From Streptomyces sclerotialus (GTDB lineage Bacteria; Actinomycetota; Actinomycetes; Streptomycetales; Streptomycetaceae), in the NCBI RefSeq assembly GCF_040907265.1, contig NZ_JBFOHP010000002.1, forward strand, positions 7,564,001 to 7,628,000: a stretch of 64,000 nt of DNA, read 5' to 3'. Below the pieces are notes generated by a model. That model searched no databases. It saw nothing but the letters and a program-made list of their open reading frames with translations, and was not told the origin of the DNA. Numbering within the stretch: the stretch's first letter is position 1; the number at the start of each line of letters is the position of its first letter. The position numbers and the translations under genes are program-made. Below, in pieces: positions 23,982 through 31,468 of the stretch.

Positions 23982-24737
23982 TCAGGAAGCGGGGTGTGCG
24001 GGGACGTGGGACGGTGTACGTTCCGCCGCCGCGACCAGCTCGTGCAGCGCGGCGGAGACGGGCCGGGGCCGCTGTACCGGCAGCAGATGCCCGGCCCCGG
24101 GGACCGCGGTCAGCCGGGCGTCCGGCACGGCCCCGGCGATCGCACGGTGGAAGTCCGGCGGGCAGAGTGCGTCCCGCGTGCCGTACAGGACGGTCATGGG
24201 GCAGCGGACGGTGCGCAGTGTGTCGTACGCGTCCGAGCGGGTGGCCTGGGCGGCGAGCTGGGCACCGGCGGCGTCCGGGCCGACCCTGTGGGCCATCCGC
24301 CGGTAGCGGTCCTCCAGGTCGCCGGGCGGCTCGGACACATCGAACATGCCCGGCAGGGTCTGCTCCACGACCTCCTCGAACCGCCCCTCGGCGATCAGCC
24401 CGGCCATGGCGCGCCAGGCGGCGTACTGCTCCGGGCGCGGGGCCCCCGCGTTGGTCGACATCGCGCAGAACCCCGCGACCCGGCCGGGCGCCCGGCGCAG
24501 CACCTCGAAGCCGACGATCGCCCCGAGGCTGAGCCCCACGAGGACGAACGGCCCGGGGACGGCGGACAGCACGTCCTCGGCCTGCCCGCCGATGTCGGGC
24601 CGCGTCAGTGCGACGTGGTGGACCCGGTGGTGCTCGGGGAACGCCACGTCGGACCAGAGGCCGTGGTCGCACAGCATGCCGGGGACCACCACGAGGGGCA
24701 GCGGGCCGGGCGCACCGTCGGGGAGTGCGGCGGACAT
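23982..24737 (-). CDS. alpha/beta hydrolase
   Basis: A 251-residue alpha/beta-hydrolase-fold enzyme. The oxyanion region is VVPGMLCDHGLW, the nucleophile elbow GLSLGAI (Ser near residue 90), the acid near TVLYGTRDALCPPD and the catalytic His in VPGAGHLLPVQRP. The layout resembles lactonase-type hydrolases such as 3-oxoadipate enol-lactonase, though the substrate cannot be read from sequence. Its start overlaps the bicupin stop, so both are translated together. Confidence 0.88.
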   Translation of the reverse strand: MSAALPDGAPGPLPLVVVPGMLCDHGLWSDVAFPEHHRVHHVALTRPDIGGQAEDVLSAVPGPFVLVGLSLGAIVGFEVLRRAPGRVAGFCAMSTNAGAPRPEQYAAWRAMAGLIAEGRFEEVVEQTLPGMFDVSEPPGDLEDRYRRMAHRVGPDAAGAQLAAQATRSDAYDTLRTVRCPMTVLYGTRDALCPPDFHRAIAGAVPDARLTAVPGAGHLLPVQRPRPVSAALHELVAAAERTPSHVPAHPAS

Positions 24738-25873
24738 CAGCGTCGCGCGGAGCGGGGGAGCAGCGCGTACGGGGCGACGTAGCCGTTGTGGTCGATGCCC
24801 AGCCCGGCGTCGGCCGCGGCCTTGACGACCTCCTCGTCCCACTCCAGGCGCACCCGCCCGTCGCCGCCGTTGACGATCAGGAGGTCGCCTTCCGTGTCGC
24901 CCACGTTCCGCAGGGTGCGCCAGGCGCCCTCGGGAACGGAGAGGATGTCGCGCGGGCCGAGGCGTACCGAGACCGGGTCCGCGCGGTTCAGTGTGATCTC
25001 CCAGAGCCCGTCCTTGACGATCAGCGTCTGGGTTTCGTGCTGGCGGTGCAGCGAGACGCCCTGGCCCGGCTCGGCGCGCAGCCAGGCGGCGTTGTGCCCG
25101 TGCGGGTTGAAGATGCGGGGCTCCTGGTGCGGGTCCTCGGTCATGCCGTAGCCGATGACGCAGCTCAGCCGCGCTCCGCCGCCCGGCAGCGTGCTGTCGA
25201 GGAACGGCCGGTCGGACCAGACCAGCTCGTCGGCGGCGGCGACGCGTCGCTTCATCTGCTCGGGGCTGTAACTGCGCAGCCGGTCGATGTACTCCTGCGC
25301 CATCGGCTGGGTCAGCTCGGTGCCCTCGGGGATCTCGTCGCCGGCGACCGTGTCGAGGAGTTTGTTGTCGGCCGTGAGGTAGAGGCCGTGGCCCTCTGCC
25401 TCGCGCAGCACCGTGGGGCCCCAGATGATGCCGCCGGTGTCGTCCATGCCGAGCACGGTGAACATCCAGCCGTCGTCCGGGCCGGTGTTGGTGAAGCCGC
25501 GGAAGATCCAGGTGGGGACGGACGCCACGTCGCCCGCCCGGAGCGTCAGTTCGCCCTCGGTGCCGTCGGCGCCCCAGCGCAGCAGGTACTCGCCCTCGGT
25601 GCAGACGAACACCTCGGCCGTGTAGTGCAGGTGGAGGTTGTTCGTGATGCCGTGCGGCATGGCCGCCGCGCCGATCTGGAAGCCGTGCGGCAGGCGGAGG
25701 TTGACGTACTGCCCGGAGGACTGCGAGACGCCGGGCCCGATCATGGCGTAGTTCTCCTTCCGGTCCGAGCCCGGGGTGCGGCAGTCGATGAACGCCTGGT
25801 TGCAGGAGACGAAGTCGCCGCGGCGGATCGTCCGGCGCTCCAGTTCCGTGGTGGACACGACGGTGTCGGACAC
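24737..25873 (-). CDS. bicupin, possible non-heme metal dioxygenase
   Basis: A 378-residue protein with two cupin domains. The first has HGITNNLHLHYTAEVFVCTE, then GEYLLRWG (H-x-H...E metal-ligand pattern). The second has NPHGHNAAWLRAEPGQGVSL, then HRQHETQTLIVKDG. Two-domain cupins of this sort include ring-cleaving dioxygenases, isomerases and oxalate-type enzymes; I do not recognise the specific one. First gene of the operon, read from a GTG at 25873 with AAGGGAG five bases upstream; the longer ATG start at 25936 would cover the operator and is rejected. Confidence 0.82.
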   Translation of the reverse strand: MSDTVVSTTELERRTIRRGDFVSCNQAFIDCRTPGSDRKENYAMIGPGVSQSSGQYVNLRLPHGFQIGAAAMPHGITNNLHLHYTAEVFVCTEGEYLLRWGADGTEGELTLRAGDVASVPTWIFRGFTNTGPDDGWMFTVLGMDDTGGIIWGPTVLREAEGHGLYLTADNKLLDTVAGDEIPEGTELTQPMAQEYIDRLRSYSPEQMKRRVAAADELVWSDRPFLDSTLPGGGARLSCVIGYGMTEDPHQEPRIFNPHGHNAAWLRAEPGQGVSLHRQHETQTLIVKDGLWEITLNRADPVSVRLGPRDILSVPEGAWRTLRNVGDTEGDLLIVNGGDGRVRLEWDEEVVKAAADAGLGIDHNGYVAPYALLPRSARR

Positions 25874-25892
25874 GTGCGCTCCCTTGTTTGGA

Positions 25893-25905
25893 ATACGTAT
25901 GCATA
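25893..25905. promoter_or_regulatory. candidate LacI-type operator, site 1
   Basis: ATACGTATGCATA lies 20 bases upstream of the bicupin start, in the divergent region shared with the LacI gene. It is the exact reverse complement of the site at 22286. A related ACGTATAC sequence follows at 25962 nearer the LacI start and may be a half-site for autoregulation. Confidence 0.65.
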
Positions 25906-26022
25906 GATCTGACAGGTCTGCTTCTGAGGCTGTCAAGAGCCCGAACCGAAATGGAGTGCAGACGTATACTCATGGCCGTGCAGGCGAGTAACGCGCACCG
26001 GGCGAGGGGATGAGGACGACCG

Positions 26023-27021
26023 ATGGCGATCACGAGCCACGACGTGGCGAGACTGGCGGGCGTGTCGCAGGCCACGGTGTCCCGGGCGCTCCGTGACGAC
26101 CACCGGGTGTCGGCGGCCACCCGCGAGAAGGTCCGGCGGGCCGCCGAGGCGTTGAACTACGTGCCCAGCGAGGCCGGACGGACCCTGTCCACCCGCTCGA
26201 CGCGCCGCGTCGGCGTGATCGTCACGGACCTGACGAACCCCTTCTACCCGCACGTCGTCGCCCCGCTGCACGACGAACTCCAGGCCCTCGGTTACCGGAT
26301 GATGCTGATCACCGAGCGGTCCGACGAGGCGGTGGCGGGCGAGAACCTCCTCGACCAGTCGCTGGACGGGGTGGTCCTGGCGACCGCGACCACCGGGTCA
26401 CGGCTGCCGGCCCAGCTGGACCGCCGCGGCGTCCCGTACGTGTTCCTCAACCGCGACACCGGGCAGCCGGGCGACTACGCGTCCGTCGTGGACAACGAGG
26501 GCGGCGGCCGGCTGGTGGCCGGGGTCCTCGCCGAGCTGGGACACCGCCGCATCGCGGGCATCTTCGGTTCGCCCGACACGACCACCGGCCGGGACCGCGA
26601 GCTCGGCTTCCGGCTGGCGCTGGCCGAGTCGGGGATAGGACTGCCGGACAGCCGGGTCGTACGCGGCGCCTTCGAGTACGACACCGGATACCGGGCACTC
26701 CCCGGGCTGCTGGCCACCGACGAGCCGCCCACGGCCGTGTTCTGCGGCAACGACGTGGTCGCCATCGGCGTGCTGAACGCGGCCATCGCGGCCGGGCTGC
26801 GGGTGCCGGACGACCTGACCGTGATCGGCTTCGACGACCTCCCGATGGCGGACTGGGAGGTCTTCCGGCTCACCACGGTCCGCCACGACCTGCGCGAACT
26901 GGCCCGGCAGGCGGCACGTCTGCTGGTGCGCCGGATCACCGGCGAGGCCGATGCCGCCGGGGAACGCCTCGTCCTGCCGACCGAGTTCGTCCCGCGGGCC
27001 ACGCACGCGCGCCTTACTTGA
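26023..27021 (+). CDS. LacI-family transcriptional regulator
   Basis: A 332-residue repressor. The helix-turn-helix is TSHDVARLAGVSQATVSRAL followed by hinge helix YVPSEAGRTLSTRSTRRVGV. The remainder is the two-lobed sugar-binding-type sensor, with ASVVDNEGGGRLVAGVLAEL and FCGNDVVAIGVLNAAIAAGL. It is divergent from the bicupin operon with a palindromic site between them, so it very likely represses that operon until the substrate or an intermediate binds. The 3' end overlaps the convergent permease gene by 8 bases. Confidence 0.92.
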   Translation: MAITSHDVARLAGVSQATVSRALRDDHRVSAATREKVRRAAEALNYVPSEAGRTLSTRSTRRVGVIVTDLTNPFYPHVVAPLHDELQALGYRMMLITERSDEAVAGENLLDQSLDGVVLATATTGSRLPAQLDRRGVPYVFLNRDTGQPGDYASVVDNEGGGRLVAGVLAELGHRRIAGIFGSPDTTTGRDRELGFRLALAESGIGLPDSRVVRGAFEYDTGYRALPGLLATDEPPTAVFCGNDVVAIGVLNAAIAAGLRVPDDLTVIGFDDLPMADWEVFRLTTVRHDLRELARQAARLLVRRITGEADAAGERLVLPTEFVPRATHARLT

Positions 27022-28432
27022 CCGCGGGCAGCGTACGCGCACGTTCCTCGTGCTCCTGCCCGCCGCCCTGCTTGCGCTGCAGCCGGACGCCCACGGTGAC
27101 GAGGACCGCGGCGAGGCCGAACGAGAGCCAGAGTTCGAGGCGGTGGCCGGGGAGGACCGCCATGAGGAGCAGTACTCCCGCGATGAAGACGATGGTCACC
27201 ACCGTGAGGTAAGGGAACAGCCACATCCGCGCCTCGGCCGGTTCGCTCCGCCGGCGTCGGGTGGCGTACTGGGTGACCGCGATGACCAGGTACATCATCA
27301 GCGCGATGGCGCCGCTGGACGCGATCAGGTAGGCGAAGACCGCCGGCAGGAGATAGTTGGCGAGCACCGCGGCGATGCCGACGACGGTGGATGCCGCGAC
27401 CGCGTTGCGGGGCACACCGCCGCGGGAGACGACGGCGAACGCGGCCGGGGCGTCCTTCCGCTTGGCGAGGGAGAAGGCCATGCGGGAGGCGGTGTAGACG
27501 GCCGAGTTCAGGCAGCTGCAGACCGCGATGACGACGACCACGTCCATGATCTGGCGTGCGCCCGGGATGTTCATGCGTTCCAGCACGGCCTGGTAGGAGC
27601 CGGCGGCCAGGCCTTCGGCGTTCCAGGGCACCAGGCTGACCACGATGAGGACCGAACCGACGTAGAAGAGGCCGAGGCGCCGGACGACGGCCCTGATGGC
27701 CTTCTTGATGTTCTTCTTCGGCTCCTCCGACTCGGCGGCGGCGATGGTGACGATCTCGCTGCCCTGGAAGCTGAACATCGCGGTGAGCAGGCCGGCGAGG
27801 ACGGCGATCCCGCCCTGGGGAGCGAAGCCGCCGTTGCTCCAGAGGTGGGATACGCCGCTGGTGCCGGAGCCGGGCAGCAGCCCGAATATCGCGAGGGCGC
27901 CGAGGACGAGGAAGCCCACGATCGCGACGACCTTCAGCAGGGCGAACCAGTACTCGAACTCGCCGTAGTTGCGGACGGCGAGCAGATTGGTGCCGGCCAG
28001 TACGGCGATCACCGCGAACGCGGGTATCCAGCTGGGCACTCCGGCCATCCCGCCGAGGATCTCGCCCGCGGCGATGGCTTCGATGGGGATGACGAGGACG
28101 TAGAACCACCAGTAGAGCCAGCCGATGGCGAAACCGGCCCAGCGCCCCAGGGCCCGGTCGGCATAGGTGGAGAAGGAGCCGGTGTCGGGGTGGGCGACGG
28201 CCATCTCGCCGAGCATCTGCATGACCAGGACCACCAGCGCAGCGGCGGCCAGGAACGAGATGAGGACGGCCGGGCCCGCGGTGGCGACGGCGGTGGACGA
28301 ACCGACGAACAGCCCGGCTCCGATCACGCCGCCGAGGGAGATCATCGTGATCTGGCGGCCCTTGAGCCCCTGGGTGAGCTCTTCTCTGCCGGGGCGGCCG
28401 GACGGCGGTGGTACGGGTGACTCGTGTGGCAT
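27014..28432 (-). CDS. APC-family amino acid permease
   Basis: A 472-residue, twelve-helix amino acid:cation permease. The N-terminus LTQGLKGRQITMISLGGVIG, then AGLFVGSS, is the APC family start, and SFQGSEIVTIAAAESEEPKK matches the conserved segment after helix 6 in the GABA/proline/aromatic permease group. It lies directly downstream of the HisD-like dehydrogenase on the same strand (73 bases), so it may import that enzyme's substrate or an amine precursor. Confidence 0.9.
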   Translation of the reverse strand: MPHESPVPPPSGRPGREELTQGLKGRQITMISLGGVIGAGLFVGSSTAVATAGPAVLISFLAAAALVVLVMQMLGEMAVAHPDTGSFSTYADRALGRWAGFAIGWLYWWFYVLVIPIEAIAAGEILGGMAGVPSWIPAFAVIAVLAGTNLLAVRNYGEFEYWFALLKVVAIVGFLVLGALAIFGLLPGSGTSGVSHLWSNGGFAPQGGIAVLAGLLTAMFSFQGSEIVTIAAAESEEPKKNIKKAIRAVVRRLGLFYVGSVLIVVSLVPWNAEGLAAGSYQAVLERMNIPGARQIMDVVVVIAVCSCLNSAVYTASRMAFSLAKRKDAPAAFAVVSRGGVPRNAVAASTVVGIAAVLANYLLPAVFAYLIASSGAIALMMYLVIAVTQYATRRRRSEPAEARMWLFPYLTVVTIVFIAGVLLLMAVLPGHRLELWLSFGLAAVLVTVGVRLQRKQGGGQEHEERARTLPAVK

Positions 28433-28505
28433 GGGTCTTCCTCGGGGTGGGACGGGCCCCGCCTCCCTGGCCGGCGAAGAGGCGGGGCGGACCAGGCCAG
28501 GGCCT

Positions 28506-29867
28506 CTAGAGCTGGTCGCGCAGGGCCTTGGGGACGGCGTCGAAGGCGTCGGAACGCCGTCCGATCCGGTCGATGCGCAGGGTGGCGGTGGCTCCGTGGG
28601 CGGCGAGGCCCTCGAAGGCGGAGATCCGCTCGACGGCGGGGGCCAGCGCCGCCGTGCCCTCCTCGGCGGCCCGCTGGTAGGTCAGCGGCTTGAGGAAGCG
28701 GGAGACCGAGAGCCCGGCGTTGTAGCGGGCCGTCTTGCCGGTCGGCAGGACGTGGTTGGTGCCGGCGATGCCCTTGTCGGAGTAGGCCACCGTGCTCCAC
28801 GGGCCGAGGAACAGCGAGCCGTAGTTGGTCAGCTTCCGGAGGTAGAAGTCGTCGTCCGCGGTCTGGATCTCCAGGTGCTCGGGGCCGAGCACGTCGGACA
28901 CGGCGACGGCCTCCTCGGCGTCGCGTACGACGATGACCGAGCCGTAGTCGCGCCAGGCGGCGCCGGCGATCTCCCGGGTGGTGAGCGTTTCGAGCTGCCG
29001 GTCGATCTCGGCGACGACCTTGCGGCCCAGCTCCTCGGAGGTGGTGATCAGCGCGGCCGGCGAGTTCGGCCCGTGCTCGGCCTGGCCGAGCAGATCGGCG
29101 GCGACCCACTCCGGGTCCGCGGTGGCGTCGGCGATGACGGCCACCTCGGAGGGGCCGGCCAGCAGGTCGATGCCGACCTGGCCGAAGAGCTGCCGCTTGG
29201 CCTCGGTGACGAAGGCGTTGCCGGCGCCCACGAGCATGTCGACGGGGGCCTCGCCCAGCAGCCCGAAGGCCATCGCGCCGAGCGCCTGCACGCCGCCGAC
29301 CGCGAAGACCCGGTCGGCCTGGGACAGGTACGCGCCGTACAGCACGGCCGGGTGGGCGCCGTGCTCACCCGACGGCGGGGTGCACGCCACGACCGTGGGC
29401 ACCCCGGCCGCCTTGGCGACACCGACGGTCATGAAGGCGCTGGCCAGCAGGGGGAAGCGGCCGGCCGGGAGGTAGCCGCCGACCCGGGTGACCGGGACGT
29501 AGCGCTGGCCGCCCCGCACGCCGGGCGCGAGCTCGATCTCGAAGTCGGTCAGGTGCTCGCGCTGGGCGGAGGCGAAGCGGTGCGTCCGCTCGTAGCCCAT
29601 CTCCAGCGCCGTGCGGACGTCGGGCGGCAGGGCGTCACCCGACTTCTTCAGCTCCTCCGCGCCGATCTCCAGGTCGCCGGACCAGCCGTCGAGCTCCTCG
29701 GCGTAAGCGCGGACGGCGTCGAGGCCCTTGCGCTCGATGGTGGAGAGCATCTCCGAGACGCGCTCGACGACCTTGGGGTCGCGCTGTGCGGGAGGACCGT
29801 CGACGGCCGGCTTCTTGAGCCACTGGAACGGGGCGAGGGCTTGTGCTTCGTGCTGCGTGATCTGCAT
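28506..29867 (-). CDS. histidinol-dehydrogenase-family NAD-dependent dehydrogenase
   Basis: A 453-residue HisD-family enzyme. Recognisable are RVGGYLPAGRFPLLASAFMT, QLFGQVGIDLLAGPSEVAVI, the metal-binding LGQAEHGPNSPAAL and the active-site region GIAGTNHVLPTGKTARYNAG. The neighbourhood is a permease and a LysR regulator, not other his genes, and the C-terminal part (SRFLKPLTYQRA) differs from biosynthetic HisD. It is therefore probably a catabolic paralog, such as the sulfopropanediol-dehydrogenase type, oxidising an alcohol to an acid in two steps. The substrate is inferred only. Confidence 0.82.
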   Translation of the reverse strand: MQITQHEAQALAPFQWLKKPAVDGPPAQRDPKVVERVSEMLSTIERKGLDAVRAYAEELDGWSGDLEIGAEELKKSGDALPPDVRTALEMGYERTHRFASAQREHLTDFEIELAPGVRGGQRYVPVTRVGGYLPAGRFPLLASAFMTVGVAKAAGVPTVVACTPPSGEHGAHPAVLYGAYLSQADRVFAVGGVQALGAMAFGLLGEAPVDMLVGAGNAFVTEAKRQLFGQVGIDLLAGPSEVAVIADATADPEWVAADLLGQAEHGPNSPAALITTSEELGRKVVAEIDRQLETLTTREIAGAAWRDYGSVIVVRDAEEAVAVSDVLGPEHLEIQTADDDFYLRKLTNYGSLFLGPWSTVAYSDKGIAGTNHVLPTGKTARYNAGLSVSRFLKPLTYQRAAEEGTAALAPAVERISAFEGLAAHGATATLRIDRIGRRSDAFDAVPKALRDQL

Positions 29868-29948
29868 GTCAGGGACGGTAGACGCGCCCCAGACACAGGA
29901 CCAGAGGAGTGATTCCTGGGCTTCCCACAGGGTTGCCCTATGGCTGCG

Positions 29949-30875
29949 CTACGGCGCTACGGGCACCCCTTGGCCTTCGCCTCGCAGCTCGCGGATCGTG
30001 TCCTCGGCAAGCCGGGCGAGTTCCCGGGTGGCCCGCGACAGTGCATGCCCTCGCCGCCTGACCAGGGCGATCGTGTCGTACAGCGGCTCGGCGAAGGGCA
30101 CCGTGTGCAGCCCCGCCGGGAAACCGGGACTGTCGATCACCGCGCGGCTGGCGATCGTGTCGCCCACCCCGGCGGCCGTGAGCTTCAGCGCGGCCTCGAC
30201 GCGCTCCAGTTCCATCAGCGGTTCCACGCGTACGCCGGCCAGCTGGGCACGCTCGGCGATCTGCCGCCGGGTCGGGTCCTGCCAGCCGTAGTGCGCGTCG
30301 TACAGCACGAGCGGCGCGGCGGCGAAGGCCTCGATGGTCACGGGGGCCGCGGCGCGCTCGGGGTCCGCGGTGACGTAGCAGACCTCGTCCCGCATGAGCG
30401 GCCGGACGACCAGGCCCTCGTCGTCGATCGGCAGCACCACCAGGCCGGCCTCGATCTTTCCGGCGGCGACCGCGTGGGCGGTCTCGGCGGAGTTCTGCCC
30501 CACCAGCCGTACCCGCACGGCGGGGTACCGGGCGTGGAAGGTCTGCGCGAGGTTGGCGAGCAGGTAGTAGTCGGCGTTGCGCAGGACACCGAACGTGGCC
30601 GTGCCGCCGCCCAGCGACCCGAGGGAGCGCACGGCCTTCGCGCCGCTGTCCGCCGCCCGCAGCGTCTCCTGTGCGTACGGCAGCAGTTCCTGCCCGGCGG
30701 CGGTGAGGGTGAGCCGGCGGCTGCCGCGGACGAACAGGACGGCGTCCAGTTCCTCTTCGAGGCGGCGCACGAGCTCCGACACGGAGGCCTGCGCGATCTC
30801 CATGGCGGCGGCCGCGGCGGTGAACGAACCGAGCCGCTCGGCCTCGGCGAACGCCTTCAGCTGGTTCAACGTCAT
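29949..30875 (-). CDS. LysR-family transcriptional regulator
   Basis: A 308-residue LysR regulator: MTLNQLKAFAEAERLGSFTA, then AAMEIAQASVSELVRRLEEE as the helix-turn-helix, followed by the effector domain. The ATG at 30875 is the standard LysR position; the reading further upstream has no family support. It lies 81 bases upstream of the HisD-like gene in the same direction and is the likely controller of that gene and the permease. Confidence 0.9.
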   Translation of the reverse strand: MTLNQLKAFAEAERLGSFTAAAAAMEIAQASVSELVRRLEEELDAVLFVRGSRRLTLTAAGQELLPYAQETLRAADSGAKAVRSLGSLGGGTATFGVLRNADYYLLANLAQTFHARYPAVRVRLVGQNSAETAHAVAAGKIEAGLVVLPIDDEGLVVRPLMRDEVCYVTADPERAAAPVTIEAFAAAPLVLYDAHYGWQDPTRRQIAERAQLAGVRVEPLMELERVEAALKLTAAGVGDTIASRAVIDSPGFPAGLHTVPFAEPLYDTIALVRRRGHALSRATRELARLAEDTIRELRGEGQGVPVAP

Positions 30876-31065
30876 GGCGTGGCCCGCCCGGTGCCTGGGC
30901 GTGCGGCGGTGCGGCAGCTGTGCGTTCTGGGCATGCGCGGCACTATAGGACAGCCCTGGGCGCGGTCCGGACGGTGGCCGGAACCGGGCACCGCGCGGTG
31001 CCCGCGACCGCATAGCCCGGGTCAGGCGGGGCAGACGGGACATACGCCTCGACCAAGGAGACTTC

Positions 31066-31305
31066 ATGGTGATCGGCATTGTCGCCGTATGTGTGCTTCT
31101 GGCAGCCCTGGCCTTCCTGGTGCCCCGGCTGTCCCGCCGCCCCGAACGCGGTACCCAGCGCACGCTGCACGCCGGGTCACGCGCCGGCGGCAAGGCCCCG
31201 GGCTTCCTGGGCCGCGTTCTCAGCATGCCCTTCCGCAGCAGTTCCAAGGCGGTGGGGCGCAGCGGCTCGGCCGGCCGGCGCGCCCGCGGCCGCATGCCGT
31301 TCTAG
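31066..31305 (+). CDS. DUF6411-like small membrane protein
   Basis: A 79-residue protein with one N-terminal membrane helix (GIVAVCVLLAALAFLVPRL) and a basic, Ser/Arg/Gly-rich cytoplasmic tail ending AVGRSGSAGRRARGRMPF. The sequence matches a small family widely conserved in Streptomyces that I recall as DUF6411. Function unknown. AGGAGA lies 7 bases before the ATG. Confidence 0.75.
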   Translation: MVIGIVAVCVLLAALAFLVPRLSRRPERGTQRTLHAGSRAGGKAPGFLGRVLSMPFRSSSKAVGRSGSAGRRARGRMPF

Positions 31306-31468
31306 CTGCGCCCCGCGTGTCGCCGGACGTGCCCCGCGCGTCGTCGTGACGGCCGACGAGGCCCGCTCCGGCTGACGAACTGCTTCCGCTCGCCCGGCAA
31401 CCTTTCCCGCGCCGCCGGCGACCACCGCCCGAAGGTCCGCACGGAACGACTTCGGGAGAGAGCGGAAG

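Noticed and set aside
28506..29867. Biosynthetic hisD
   Set aside because: No other histidine genes are nearby. The permease and LysR context and C-terminal differences favour a catabolic paralog.
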